64,000 nucleotides of DNA from Candidatus Peribacteria bacterium RIFCSPHIGHO2_01_FULL_51_35 (GTDB lineage: Bacteria; Patescibacteriota; Gracilibacteria; Peribacterales; Peribacteraceae), in contig MFXP01000002.1 of the NCBI GenBank assembly GCA_001787535.1, positions 1 through 64,000 of the forward strand, written 5' to 3'. Positions 17,444-25,743 of the stretch are shown here, piece after piece. The position numbers were made by a program, and so were the translations under genes. Within the stretch, counting starts at the first letter, position 1. Each line of letters opens with the position of its first letter. Below the pieces are notes generated by a model. The model saw only the letters and a list, made by a program, of their open reading frames with translations, made no database searches and was not told the DNA's origin.

Positions 17444-17845
17444 TCAACTTTCTGTAAATGCTTCCAAAATGGCTATGGCTGCCATTGCATTGGGGTCTAC
17501 AGCCGATCGATCCCTGCCTTTTTTCGGGTGGGTGGCCGTAGAGGTCTGACGTGAGGAATAGCGCTCGTCCATGAGCGAAATGGGGATGCCGAGTGTCTCC
17601 ACATCTTTCACGCGTTTCTGCACCAGTGCCGCTTGCGATCCTTCCTTTCCGGAAAGCAAGAAGGGGAGTCCGACAATTATGCGATCAATTTTCCGATCGG
17701 TGATCAATGTTTGCACAGCATGCATGAATTCTTCGTTGCTCTTATGGTTGATGGTGGGGAGTGGCACGACGAATCCCACATTCTCTTGGTCGATAAATGC
17801 GACTCCTGTGTGCTTGGTTCCCAGATCTAAAGCGAGAATCTTCAC
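17444..17845 (-). CDS. yqgF: YqgF/RuvX-type RNase H-fold protein
   Basis: A 133-residue protein of the YqgF family (16S rRNA 5' pre-end processing; putative Holliday junction resolvase RuvX). It opens with the acidic-site motif LALDLGTKHTGVAF and has IIVGLPFLLSG, LMDERYSSR and a late catalytic Asp in SAVDPNAMAA. The GTG at 17845 is chosen over longer frames because TATACT (17853-17858) ends 7 nt upstream; the longer frame would start inside a palindromic element. Confidence 0.9.
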   Translation of the reverse strand: MKILALDLGTKHTGVAFIDQENVGFVVPLPTINHKSNEEFMHAVQTLITDRKIDRIIVGLPFLLSGKEGSQAALVQKRVKDVETLGIPISLMDERYSSRQTSTATHPKKGRDRSAVDPNAMAAIAILEAFTES

Positions 17846-17852
17846 AGGAATG

Positions 17853-17858
17853 AGTATA
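17853..17858 (-). promoter_or_regulatory. -10 box of yqgF (leaderless GTG start)
   Basis: TATACT on the minus strand, 7 nt before the GTG that opens the conserved YqgF core (VKILALDLG). Confidence 0.6.
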
Positions 17859-17909
17859 AGTTCAAAGTCAGAAGAGTGGAAGTTACGGTATATGTTCATG
17901 TTTCTTTTT

Positions 17910-18055
17910 AACCCTCTCCCTGTCCCTCCCCCTACAGGGGGAGGGAACGTCATGTATCTGTTTTTGAGAGTCTGAAAAGTGTGACACGCAAAATTCTAAA
18001 AAAGAATAATAATGACGTCCTCTCTCCCTTCAGGGAGAGAGACAGAGAGAGGGTT
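17910..18055. repeat. 146-bp inverted-repeat element (MITE-like)
   Basis: Two arms of about 44 bp. The left arm runs from AACCCTCTCCCTG to AACGTCATG; the right arm is its inverse, from ATGACGTCC to GAGAGGGTT. They match at most positions, and each arm is itself partly self-complementary (C-rich then G-rich). It lies between rpsT and the yqgF promoter. No ORF inside. It resembles the CCCTCTCCC...GGGAGAGGG dispersed repeats seen in many bacteria. Confidence 0.65.
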
Positions 18056-18096
18056 GAAAACAAAGACAGAAACATCTCAACTAAATTCGATGCTAG

Positions 18097-18357
18097 TTAT
18101 TTGGCACTAATCATCTTACTCAACCTCGATTTCTTGCGGTCTGCGGTGTTCTTATGAAGGATGTTCTTCTTTGTTGCAGTGTCGATGACTTTCATCACCA
18201 GCGGGAAGAGCTCTGCAGCTTCCTTCTTCTTTCCTTCCTTTATAAGATCCGTGTACGAACGCAGTACGCTTTTCAGGCGTGTCTTGAACGGCTGGCGTCG
18301 TGCACGCCTCGTCTCGTTCTGGCGTGCGCGTTTGATGGCGGACTCAATAATTGGCAT
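18097..18357 (-). CDS. rpsT: 30S ribosomal protein S20
   Basis: An 86-residue, Lys/Arg-rich three-helix protein that binds 16S rRNA. The N-terminus IESAIKRARQNETRRARRQPF and the centre LFPLVMKVIDTATKKNILHKNTADRKKSRLSK (landmarks VIDTATKK and HKNTADRKKSRL) are typical. It has a pyrimidine-rich leader with TACCAT 14 nt upstream and no Shine-Dalgarno site. Confidence 0.95.
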   Translation of the reverse strand: MPIIESAIKRARQNETRRARRQPFKTRLKSVLRSYTDLIKEGKKKEAAELFPLVMKVIDTATKKNILHKNTADRKKSRLSKMISAK

Positions 18358-18543
18358 AGAAGAGCTGGGAGATGGTAGGTGGGAGCGCTGAATGCGTCAA
18401 TAGGAGGAAACAGAGGAGGTAAAGGAAACAGAAGAAACAGATGATGACGCACCGTCTGCTTCCTAATGCGTCTTTGTTTCCTCTGGTTCCTTCCATAAGG
18501 CTCCATTGACTGAGGATCGGTTTTCCGCAAGAATATGGCATCT

Positions 18544-20316
18544 ATGTGCGGAATATTCGGGTATGTGGGCACCAGGAAAGATGCAGGAGCATTGGTGGTG
18601 GAAGGGTTGAAGAATTTGGAGTACCGCGGGTACGACTCCTGGGGAGTCGCCTGCAGCATTGGTGATGGGTTTTTGGTAAAAAAAGACATCGGGAAGATCA
18701 GCGAAGTGAACGGACTGCAGTTCTATGAAGAATGTTCGCTGGCCGTCGCACACACGCGCTGGGCGACGCACGGCGGCGTCACGAAGGAAAACGCGCATCC
18801 GCATTTGAGTTGTGACAAGACCATCGCGGTGATTCACAACGGCATCATCGAAAACTTCGGGGAGATCCGCGACGAACTCAAGAAGAAAGGTCACACGTTT
18901 GTTTCCGAAACCGATACGGAAGTGATTCCACACCTTATAGAAGAGGAACTGAAAACAGCCGAAGATTTTGCAGCGGCTGTTCGCAAGGCATGTCTCCGTT
19001 TCGAAGGACGCTTCGCGATCCTCGCGCTGCATACCGCATCACACTCGCTTGTGGCCGCACGCACGGGTTCGCCTCTTATCGTGGGCGTCGGCAAAGACGG
19101 GTACTACGTCGCATCGGACTTTCCTGCGTTCCTAAAGCACACGAAGACGGTGCAATATATAGATAACGGTGAGATGCTCGTGACGGACGGCAACAGCATC
19201 ATCTTTTCCGATCTTGCGACGGGCGTGGAAAAGCCGAAGCGCGAAATCGAAATCAATTGGTCCATTGAACAAGCGGAGAAGGGTGACTTTGAACACTTCA
19301 TGCTCAAGGAAATCATGGATCAGAAGGAAAGCGTTGCGCGCGCCGTGAATCAAGATGAAGAACAGATCATGACGCTGGCGAAGGCCATCCACGATGCCAA
19401 GGGCACGTTCCTTGTGGGCTGCGGCACGGCTGCCAAAGCCTGCATGGCGGCGGAGTATTTCTTTTCCGTCATTGCGGAGAAGCACGTGAATTTTGCGCCC
19501 GCCAGCGAATTCAAGCTCTATCATCACTTTTTAAAACCGGAGAGCCTTCTCATCGTCGTCAGCCAGAGCGGCGAGACGGCGGATGTGCTGGATGCCATGC
19601 GGGTTGCGAAACTCAAAGGAGCGAAAGTGTTGGCGATCGTGAACGTCGAAGGTTCGACCATCGCTCGCGAGGCGGATTACACGCTGCGCATCAACGCAGG
19701 ACCCGAGCGTGCGGTGGCGTCCACCAAAGCTCTCACGGGACAACTCGCAGTGCTTCTTTTGATTGCCTACGCACTCGCGGGAAAATTGCGCCAGGGAAAA
19801 ACATTGCTCTTGGAAACGTCCTCGCAGATCGCGGAAATGTTGAACCCGCGTTACGTGACGCGTTTGAAAGAGTTGGCGGAGAAGATCAAAAATGATGAAA
19901 ACCTCTACATCATCGGAAAGAGCTGGAACTACCCCATGGCCATGGAGAGTGCCATTAAAATTCAAGAAGTCAGTTACATCCACGCAGAAGGATTCGCGGG
20001 CGGCGAACTCAAGCACGGACCGATTGCTCTCATCGAGCAAGACACGCCGTGCATCGCGCTGGTTGGCAATGATGAAGTCACGACGGACGTCATCACCAAC
20101 AGCATCGAACTGAAGGCACGTGGTGCCTTTATGATCGGTGTCGCACCGAAGAAGCACGAGGTCTTTGCAGAGTGGATCAAAGTGCCGGATGCAGGCCCCG
20201 CGCAAGCAATCGTCAACATCATCCCGATTCAAGTCTTGGCCTATTTCCTCGCAGTGAAACGGGGCAAAAATCCGGATATGCCCAGGAATTTAGCAAAATC
20301 GGTCACTGTAAAATAG
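18544..20316 (+). CDS. glmS: Glutamine-fructose-6-phosphate aminotransferase
   Basis: A 590-residue enzyme that makes glucosamine-6-phosphate for peptidoglycan. The N-terminal Ntn glutaminase starts MCGIFGYVG, whose Cys2 must become residue 1, so the start is 18544 rather than the ATG at 18535. Two SIS isomerase domains follow (GCGTAAKACMAAEYFF; SQSGETADVLDAM; GPERAVASTKALTGQ; HGPIALIEQ). The C-terminus is KSVTVK. A TTGACT at 18506-18511 with an AT-rich -10 just upstream of the ATG is the likely promoter. The GlmS riboswitch-ribozyme was not seen. Confidence 0.96.
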   Translation: MCGIFGYVGTRKDAGALVVEGLKNLEYRGYDSWGVACSIGDGFLVKKDIGKISEVNGLQFYEECSLAVAHTRWATHGGVTKENAHPHLSCDKTIAVIHNGIIENFGEIRDELKKKGHTFVSETDTEVIPHLIEEELKTAEDFAAAVRKACLRFEGRFAILALHTASHSLVAARTGSPLIVGVGKDGYYVASDFPAFLKHTKTVQYIDNGEMLVTDGNSIIFSDLATGVEKPKREIEINWSIEQAEKGDFEHFMLKEIMDQKESVARAVNQDEEQIMTLAKAIHDAKGTFLVGCGTAAKACMAAEYFFSVIAEKHVNFAPASEFKLYHHFLKPESLLIVVSQSGETADVLDAMRVAKLKGAKVLAIVNVEGSTIAREADYTLRINAGPERAVASTKALTGQLAVLLLIAYALAGKLRQGKTLLLETSSQIAEMLNPRYVTRLKELAEKIKNDENLYIIGKSWNYPMAMESAIKIQEVSYIHAEGFAGGELKHGPIALIEQDTPCIALVGNDEVTTDVITNSIELKARGAFMIGVAPKKHEVFAEWIKVPDAGPAQAIVNIIPIQVLAYFLAVKRGKNPDMPRNLAKSVTVK

Positions 20317-20566
20317 TTGCGAGGAGCTGATTTGCTGCAGTTAGAACAGGAGTAGCTAGAGCTTTGAGGCCAAAAAGTGTGACCCCGCCAGTAATACCAA
20401 TTTTCAGAACACTTGGAGATTTAGGGTACCTGTTTTTGAAATCGCAGATTCCAATAATAGTTGCGAGTATGGGGTGACCGGACTTGAGAAGATTTGTTGC
20501 TATATCCCCTTTTAAAAGGTCGGCATTTTTGCCATGCCCCGTATTTGAAATATATTTAAACATCAT
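20303..20566 (-). CDS. Hypothetical 87-aa protein, AT-rich pair
   Basis: Not recognised. A small protein with a glycine-rich hydrophobic C-terminal half (ITGGVTLFGLKALATPVLTAANQLL) that may be membrane-associated. It overlaps the upstream gene by ATGA and the convergent glmS end by 14 bp. Base composition is lower in GC than neighbouring genes, pointing to recent arrival. Confidence 0.5.
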   Translation of the reverse strand: MMFKYISNTGHGKNADLLKGDIATNLLKSGHPILATIIGICDFKNRYPKSPSVLKIGITGGVTLFGLKALATPVLTAANQLLATILQ

Positions 20567-21030
20567 GAGTTTACAATCGACTTTCTGCCATCATCGGTAA
20601 CAAAAAACTCATTCCCAATCTTTTCGCAGAAACCTTTTGCAACATTTTGGTTCAAGCAATCAGCAGAATTCCCGAGACGAGTTTGACTTGCAGTTCGAAG
20701 GGCAATTGTTATTTCACGTGTCGTAAGATTAGTCTTGTTGTATTTTGCTCCAAGCCAAACAGCTGTGACCAGGAATTTTCGTACTTGGCTTACTTTTGCA
20801 TTTTTCTCAACTAGGAAGGCTGCCAGCGGTCTTCCACTTATAGATTCATCACCTGTAGTAATAGAATGATCAGCTGAGACAGTAGGCGATATTCTATCTA
20901 CTGTCGGCTCTTTTCGAGAAATTTTTGCTTGAGCGATGATTTTGTCTAGTTGCACCGAGAGCCATTTCTCATCGCCTTCACCGCTAAATTTCATATCACC
21001 GATGCTGAATTCCATTTTCACGTTTGCCAT
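20563..21030 (-). CDS. Hypothetical 155-aa protein with winged-helix-like tail
   Basis: Not firmly recognised. N-terminal KMEFSIGDMKFSGEGDEKWLSVQLDKII resembles a short module found in prokaryotic proteins of unknown function that often precede a DNA-binding tail. The C-terminal half (LTTREITIALRTAS onwards, ending NEFFVTDDGRKSI) has the look of a winged helix. AT-rich relative to neighbours. It forms an overlapping two-gene operon with the 87-aa gene. Confidence 0.5.
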   Translation of the reverse strand: MANVKMEFSIGDMKFSGEGDEKWLSVQLDKIIAQAKISRKEPTVDRISPTVSADHSITTGDESISGRPLAAFLVEKNAKVSQVRKFLVTAVWLGAKYNKTNLTTREITIALRTASQTRLGNSADCLNQNVAKGFCEKIGNEFFVTDDGRKSIVNS

Positions 21031-21219
21031 ACAGAAGTTTGGTAAAATGAATACTGTTGCAATGTATATGATTGCTGTTGCAAAGCAACAAACTCTAGTG
21101 GATAAAAGAAGAAATTATTTTGTGGTAATTATTTGAAAACTGGAAATCAACAAAAAGTAATTTGCTTCTGGAGGTTATGAAAATGCTGTATGCATTAATC
21201 TCGAAGCTCGCTCTCATCC

Positions 21220-21245
21220 TAATCAGCTAATAAGCTAATCAGCTA
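21220..21245. repeat. Reiterated TAATCAGC words
   Basis: Three head-to-tail near copies of an 8-nt word (TAATCAGC, TAATAAGC, TAATCAGC). It resembles one arm of the word-built hairpins elsewhere in the window, but no matching inverted arm is visible here. Confidence 0.4.
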
Positions 21246-21324
21246 TTGATAGGGGTTTTAGGAGAAAAAGCCTGCATATGCTGTCCCTTTTCGCGTGTTT
21301 CATGCATACTGTCGTCTGATCTCC

Positions 21325-21599
21325 ATGGATACGCTCATTCAATGTATCATCGGCAAGCAGGCGCATCGCGAGCCGGAAACGGGTCTTGTTGCACAAGAAC
21401 CTTTTATTGTTCCGGCGGGCATGTCTGCTTTTTCGGAGCAACATCTTCATTTTCTTGCAGAGTCGCTTCCGAAATCGTGTGGACCGCGCTACCGGACGGG
21501 ACGGTGGATTTCATGAACCAGCGTTGGTTCACCTACACGGGTCTCACCGAGAAGGAGACGTCTTTTAAAGCAAAAATGCGTAGTTGTAAAGAATGCTGA
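21325..21599 (+). pseudogene. Remnant of a PAS-domain sensor protein
   Basis: Two reading frames joined by a frameshift give a PAS N-terminus: an opening MDTLIQCIIGKQAHREPE... frame ending FLAESLPK, then in the +1 frame EIVWTALPDGTVDFMNQRW followed by FTYTGLTEKE. This matches the first strands of PAS domains in histidine kinases. The rest of the protein is missing; the sequence ends after KMRSCKEC. Interpreted as a decayed sensor-kinase fragment. Confidence 0.6.
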
Positions 21600-21607
21600 G
21601 ATATGAG

Positions 21608-24151
21608 CTATTTGGCATTCTCCTCATCGGGCGGCAATCCGTAGTACTTTATCAAGAATTCCGCAATATCATGGAAGATGGGAGCAGCAGCCTGCGCACC
21701 GTGCGTGATGTTTTTTGCTTTGGGCCGGTCGAGCTTGATGAGTGCGACGAACTTGGGATGGTTCGCCGGTGCGTAGCCGATGAACGATGCGGTCGTGGAG
21801 CCCGTGCCGGTTTCATACTTTCCGCCGGGACCTGCGATCTGGCTGGTTCCGGTTTTTCCGGCAATGTGGTGCCCTTTTACTTTGGCGGGCTTCGCATAAC
21901 CATTCGTCACGGAACTCACGAGCATGGCCGTGATGGTGTCCGAGGTCTCCGGCGTGATGACTTGGTCGATGATGCGCGGTTCCGTTTTTTCCACGGTGCC
22001 GTCCGCATGCAGTATGGAATCGATTATGGTGGGACGCATCAATTTTCCGCCGTTGCTCAATGCCGCGAACGCCGTCACCATTTGCAAAGGCGTTACGGAG
22101 ACGCCTTGTCCGAAAGCGGCGGTGGCAAGCAGCGATCGACTCCAGTCGTCCCAGGGGAGCATCTCTCCGGGAAGCTCATCTTCCAGTTCGATGCCCGTCA
22201 GGTGTCCGAAGCCGAATCGCGTGAGCATGCGGTGGAAGAGTTTGGGTCCCAGTTTGTCCGAGACGCTCGTCATGCAGGTGTTGATGGATAGTTCCAAGCA
22301 ATTCGTCATCGTCACTTTGCCGTAGTACGTGAGGAGCGAGTTCTTGATGGTGTATTCGTCCACTTTCACGGGACCCGTGTCATTGTAGATGTCATTGGGC
22401 GCCACTTCCCCCTGGTCGATGGCAATGGCCATGGTAATAGGCTTCATGACGGAGCCCGGTTCGTAGATTTCTTGGATCGTGCGGTTCAAGTACGCGCCGA
22501 CGCCGATGTTGTTCTTGAACTTGAGCCACAGATCCGGATTTTCCGTGGGAAACACTTCGCGGCGGTTGTTCTCACCGATGTAATGGTAATAGCGCGCAAA
22601 ATCTTCCAAATCGTAGAGCTGCTCCAGGTCCGCGAGCGCCGTTCGCGTTTTCTCACTCAAAAATTCGCGTCCCTCCGGGGTGAAGACGTCATTGCGGTAC
22701 GCTTTCACCACGCGCACGTTCGTCTCCGGATGGAACACTTCCACGACGATCTGGTTCCGTTTCCCTTCATTCAAGAAAATCGGTTCTTTTTCGTAGACGA
22801 CCGCGTAGTTGTTGCTGTCGAAGAGCGGGGCGTTCACCATCGCGAGGATGCGTCCCGTGAACGGGTCCATGACGATCACCTGGCCGCTGTCCGCGGCATA
22901 CTTTTCGATGGCAGCTTGCAAGATCGTCTCCACTTCTTTTTGGATCGATCGGTCGATGGTCAGCGCCACGGTGTCGCCGTCTTTCGGATCGACGATGGAT
23001 TGATCCGCCGTGAGAATCTGCCCGCCATGCGGGTCGCTGACGGTGCTGATGAGTCCTTCCTGGCCGCGCAGTTGCGGGTTGAACGTGCGCTCGACGCCGT
23101 ACTGCGCTTCTTGATTGGTGTTCAAGAACCCGATGACGTGCGATGCGATGGTCGTATCGGGATAGAATCGCCAGTGCTCCTGAATGAGCGCGATGCTGCG
23201 GAGAGGGGATTGAATCTCTTGCGCTTCCTTGGTGGTTGCCGCTTTTTCTTTCAGAATATCCGTCTCCTTTATGGCTTCCAACTGGGCTTCTTTAATCATT
23301 AGCGAGAGCGCGGGCGGCAAACGACGCATCACCGAAACGTAGCGAAGCGGGCGTGACCGAAGCAGGCGACGGAGCAAGACGGGATCCATGGCGAGAGGAA
23401 CAGCCAACTTTCGCGCATGGGAATCGACGTAGGGTTGCGTGATGTCTTCCGGATTCGCGTAGATCAACTTTTCGTCTTCATGCACTTCGATGCCCTGGAT
23501 ATTCAGATCGACGACAGCTTTCATCTGCACTTTGGTGGCTCCGTACTTGAGCGGGACGAACGTCACTTTCCTCTCCGAAATTTTGCTTTCTATTTCGCGT
23601 GCGAAGAGTCGCTTCACTTCCGTGCGATCGGGAAGATGCAGAATGTCCGTCGGTGGGCGTGTGGCGGGAATCGGCTCGAAGACGACCCCCGAAGAGATGC
23701 GCTTCATCTGCTCCACGGGATCAAAAGCCGCTGCGTAGAAGGGGATCAATTCGCGCGGACAGGTTTGCTCACCGGCCGTGCAGTGCGCGTGAAATTCCTC
23801 CGTGACGAGAATATCGGCAAGCGTTTCCGCCACCTGTGTCGCGTCATCGGTGATCAACGGATCGACGTAGACGAGATCCAGCGTGGTGTTCGTTGCGAGC
23901 AAATTCGTTTCTTCCGTTTTGCTGCTCATGCCCAAAATTTCGCCGCGTTTCGCAGGGAGACGCACGCCGCCAAAGTGCTGGGCCTGCGCCGCTTCGTGGT
24001 ATTCCTTGCCGCGCACGAGCTGGAGTTCGATCAAGCGCGAAACGATAATGAGCAGAGCCAGCAGAAAAAAACCATGAACGATGGTCATTCTCTGCAGCAG
24101 CGAGCGTCGCTTCTGCGTTTCGGACTGTGAAATCTTCGGGCGAAGAGCCAT
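21608..24151 (-). CDS. Class B penicillin-binding protein (FtsI/PBP2 type)
   Basis: An 847-residue septal or elongation transpeptidase. An N-terminal transmembrane helix (MTIVHGFFLLALLIIVSRLI), a pedestal domain opening with RLPAKRGEI, and a transpeptidase domain with the catalytic SxxK in EPGSVMKPIT, the SxN motif LSINTC and KTGTSQ. It is longer than E. coli FtsI (588 aa), with extra sequence in the middle region (about residues 460-540). No PASTA domain. It is divergent from the PilB-like gene. Whether it is FtsI or MrdA cannot be decided from this window. Confidence 0.9.
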   Translation of the reverse strand: MALRPKISQSETQKRRSLLQRMTIVHGFFLLALLIIVSRLIELQLVRGKEYHEAAQAQHFGGVRLPAKRGEILGMSSKTEETNLLATNTTLDLVYVDPLITDDATQVAETLADILVTEEFHAHCTAGEQTCPRELIPFYAAAFDPVEQMKRISSGVVFEPIPATRPPTDILHLPDRTEVKRLFAREIESKISERKVTFVPLKYGATKVQMKAVVDLNIQGIEVHEDEKLIYANPEDITQPYVDSHARKLAVPLAMDPVLLRRLLRSRPLRYVSVMRRLPPALSLMIKEAQLEAIKETDILKEKAATTKEAQEIQSPLRSIALIQEHWRFYPDTTIASHVIGFLNTNQEAQYGVERTFNPQLRGQEGLISTVSDPHGGQILTADQSIVDPKDGDTVALTIDRSIQKEVETILQAAIEKYAADSGQVIVMDPFTGRILAMVNAPLFDSNNYAVVYEKEPIFLNEGKRNQIVVEVFHPETNVRVVKAYRNDVFTPEGREFLSEKTRTALADLEQLYDLEDFARYYHYIGENNRREVFPTENPDLWLKFKNNIGVGAYLNRTIQEIYEPGSVMKPITMAIAIDQGEVAPNDIYNDTGPVKVDEYTIKNSLLTYYGKVTMTNCLELSINTCMTSVSDKLGPKLFHRMLTRFGFGHLTGIELEDELPGEMLPWDDWSRSLLATAAFGQGVSVTPLQMVTAFAALSNGGKLMRPTIIDSILHADGTVEKTEPRIIDQVITPETSDTITAMLVSSVTNGYAKPAKVKGHHIAGKTGTSQIAGPGGKYETGTGSTTASFIGYAPANHPKFVALIKLDRPKAKNITHGAQAAAPIFHDIAEFLIKYYGLPPDEENAK

Positions 24152-24243
24152 GGGGATGTGCGGTCAATCCTTTGTACCAGGATGCGAGCACGCTTTCGAG
24201 CGACTTCTGAGGACATTTTGACGAAATGGCACAAAGGAAGAAT

Positions 24244-24273
24244 CTGGCAACTACGCTGCTTTTCTGCTATAAT
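24244..24273 (+). promoter_or_regulatory. Promoter of the PilB/PilT-like gene
   Basis: CTGGCA (24244-24249), an 18-nt spacer and a perfect TATAAT (24268-24273), with the ATG 8 nt further on. Predicted leaderless start. Confidence 0.65.
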
Positions 24274-24281
24274 AGTCTGTT

Positions 24282-25424
24282 ATGGCCGATGCGACACCCA
24301 AACAAAAAATGAGCACAGAAAACCCCCTTATGAGCATTCCGTATGCAACACTCGGAGGCGAAGCCGTACTCACCGCATTGCAAGAAGCGTCCGCAGCCCT
24401 CGGCATTTCCGACATCCACTTTTCGCCGCAGAAAACGGACGTTCGTTTGGAATGTCGTTTGCACGGCGTGCTTCGTTCGGTCGCCTTTCTCACGCCGGTG
24501 CAGTACGGGGACATTCTCCGTCGCATCAAATTTTTGGCGAAACTGAAATTGAACATCACGACGGTGGCGCAAGACGGCCAGTACGTCATTCCCATGAAAA
24601 ACCGCGTGGTGAACATTCGCGCAGCGACGCTTCCTTCGCGTTTCGGCGAAGCTGTGACGCTCAGATTCTTGGATCCCGATCGCGGCATCCTGCCGTTGGA
24701 AAAACTCGGGTTTCCGGAGGAGATCGTGAAGAGTTTGCGCGATCTTGTGGAACTCCCGAACGGTCTCGTGCTCGTCACGGGGCCGACGGGCTCCGGCAAA
24801 ACGACGACGCTCTATGCACTCCTCTCCACCATCGTCGGCAAGGAGCGAAACATCATCACGTTGGAGGATCCGGTGGAATACGAGCTTGCGGGCATCATCC
24901 AGAGTCAGATCGACCCCGAGCATAATTTCACGTTCGCGAACGGACTTCGGTCCGTGCTCCGCCATGATCCCGATGTCATCCTGGTGGGCGAAATTCGCGA
25001 TCTGGAAACGGCGCAGACCGCCATCAACGCGTCTCTCACGGGGCACTTGGTGCTATCCACATTGCACACCAATTCCGCCGTGGAAGCCATTCCGCGTCTA
25101 CTCTCCATGGGCGTGAGCCCCTACACCTTTGCTCCGGCGCTTCGTGCGGTTTTGGCACAGCGTCTCGTGCGAACACTCAAAACCTCGTGTCGTGGCGGGA
25201 AATGTGACCCGGGTTCCCACGATTCGTACGATGGACAAATGTGTTTGCCGGAATTGCTCACCATGACGCCTGCTCTGCAAACACAGATTCTGAACATGGC
25301 GCAAGGACCGAAGATTGCGGAACAGGCAAAGAAGGATGGACTCAAGACAATGAAGGAATGGGGAGAAGAATTTGTGAAGAAAGGACTCACCACAAGGGAA
25401 GAAGTGGAACGTGTGACAGCTTAA
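24282..25424 (+). CDS. PilB/GspE/PilT-family secretion ATPase
   Basis: A 380-residue hexameric ATPase that would power type IV pilus or related filament dynamics. Walker A GPTGSGKTTTLYAL, Asp box ITLEDPVEYEL, Walker B VILVGEIRDLETAQ and His box STLHTNSA are all present. It lacks the long N-terminal MshEN-like domain of PilB and has only one Cys pair (CRGGKC) where PilB/GspE carry a tetracysteine zinc site. Size is nearer PilT. No other pilus gene is in the window. Confidence 0.85.
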   Translation: MADATPKQKMSTENPLMSIPYATLGGEAVLTALQEASAALGISDIHFSPQKTDVRLECRLHGVLRSVAFLTPVQYGDILRRIKFLAKLKLNITTVAQDGQYVIPMKNRVVNIRAATLPSRFGEAVTLRFLDPDRGILPLEKLGFPEEIVKSLRDLVELPNGLVLVTGPTGSGKTTTLYALLSTIVGKERNIITLEDPVEYELAGIIQSQIDPEHNFTFANGLRSVLRHDPDVILVGEIRDLETAQTAINASLTGHLVLSTLHTNSAVEAIPRLLSMGVSPYTFAPALRAVLAQRLVRTLKTSCRGGKCDPGSHDSYDGQMCLPELLTMTPALQTQILNMAQGPKIAEQAKKDGLKTMKEWGEEFVKKGLTTREEVERVTA

Positions 25425-25466
25425 ATCATTGAGATCGAATCGATCGTGTTACTCGATAGTGAAGTG

Positions 25467-25653
25467 TGAGTCCTATTCAAGATCCAAAGCAGCACCAAAC
25501 GCCAAGGGAATGATCAAGGAACCAAGGACTCAACTTTAGATTCCATATCATGACTCGATGTGAGTAGGGAAATGGTGTCGTATGCCTTTATAGAATTGAA
25601 ATGAAAATTCATTGGTCATGCGGTGCCTTCTTTGGTGTTTGATGCTGCTTTTG
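25467..25653. other. Intergenic region with nested inverted repeats
   Basis: The gap 25425-25743 holds no gene. A 21-nt arm at 25485-25505 (CAAAGCAGCACCAAAC...) has an inverted partner at 25632-25653 with about three mismatches. TGAGTCC (25467-25473) pairs with GGACTCA (25526-25532), and a small AATGA/TCATT hairpin lies near 25600. It could be a structured RNA or a worn inverted-repeat element. Confidence 0.4.
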
Positions 25654-25743
25654 TCCTTAATCCGCACAAAATCTCTTGTTAACAAGAATTGCTCGCAACC
25701 CTTGCCAGTCCGCTCTTCTTTTCCATAGGATAACAATCCTCCC

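Noticed and set aside
18535..18543. glmS start at the upstream ATG (MAS extension)
   Set aside because: The glutaminase needs Cys directly after the initiator Met; the ATG at 18544 gives MCGIFG.
20317..20562. glmS riboswitch or other metabolite riboswitch near glmS
   Set aside because: No conserved glmS ribozyme core was recognised upstream of 18544, and the downstream region is coding on the minus strand.
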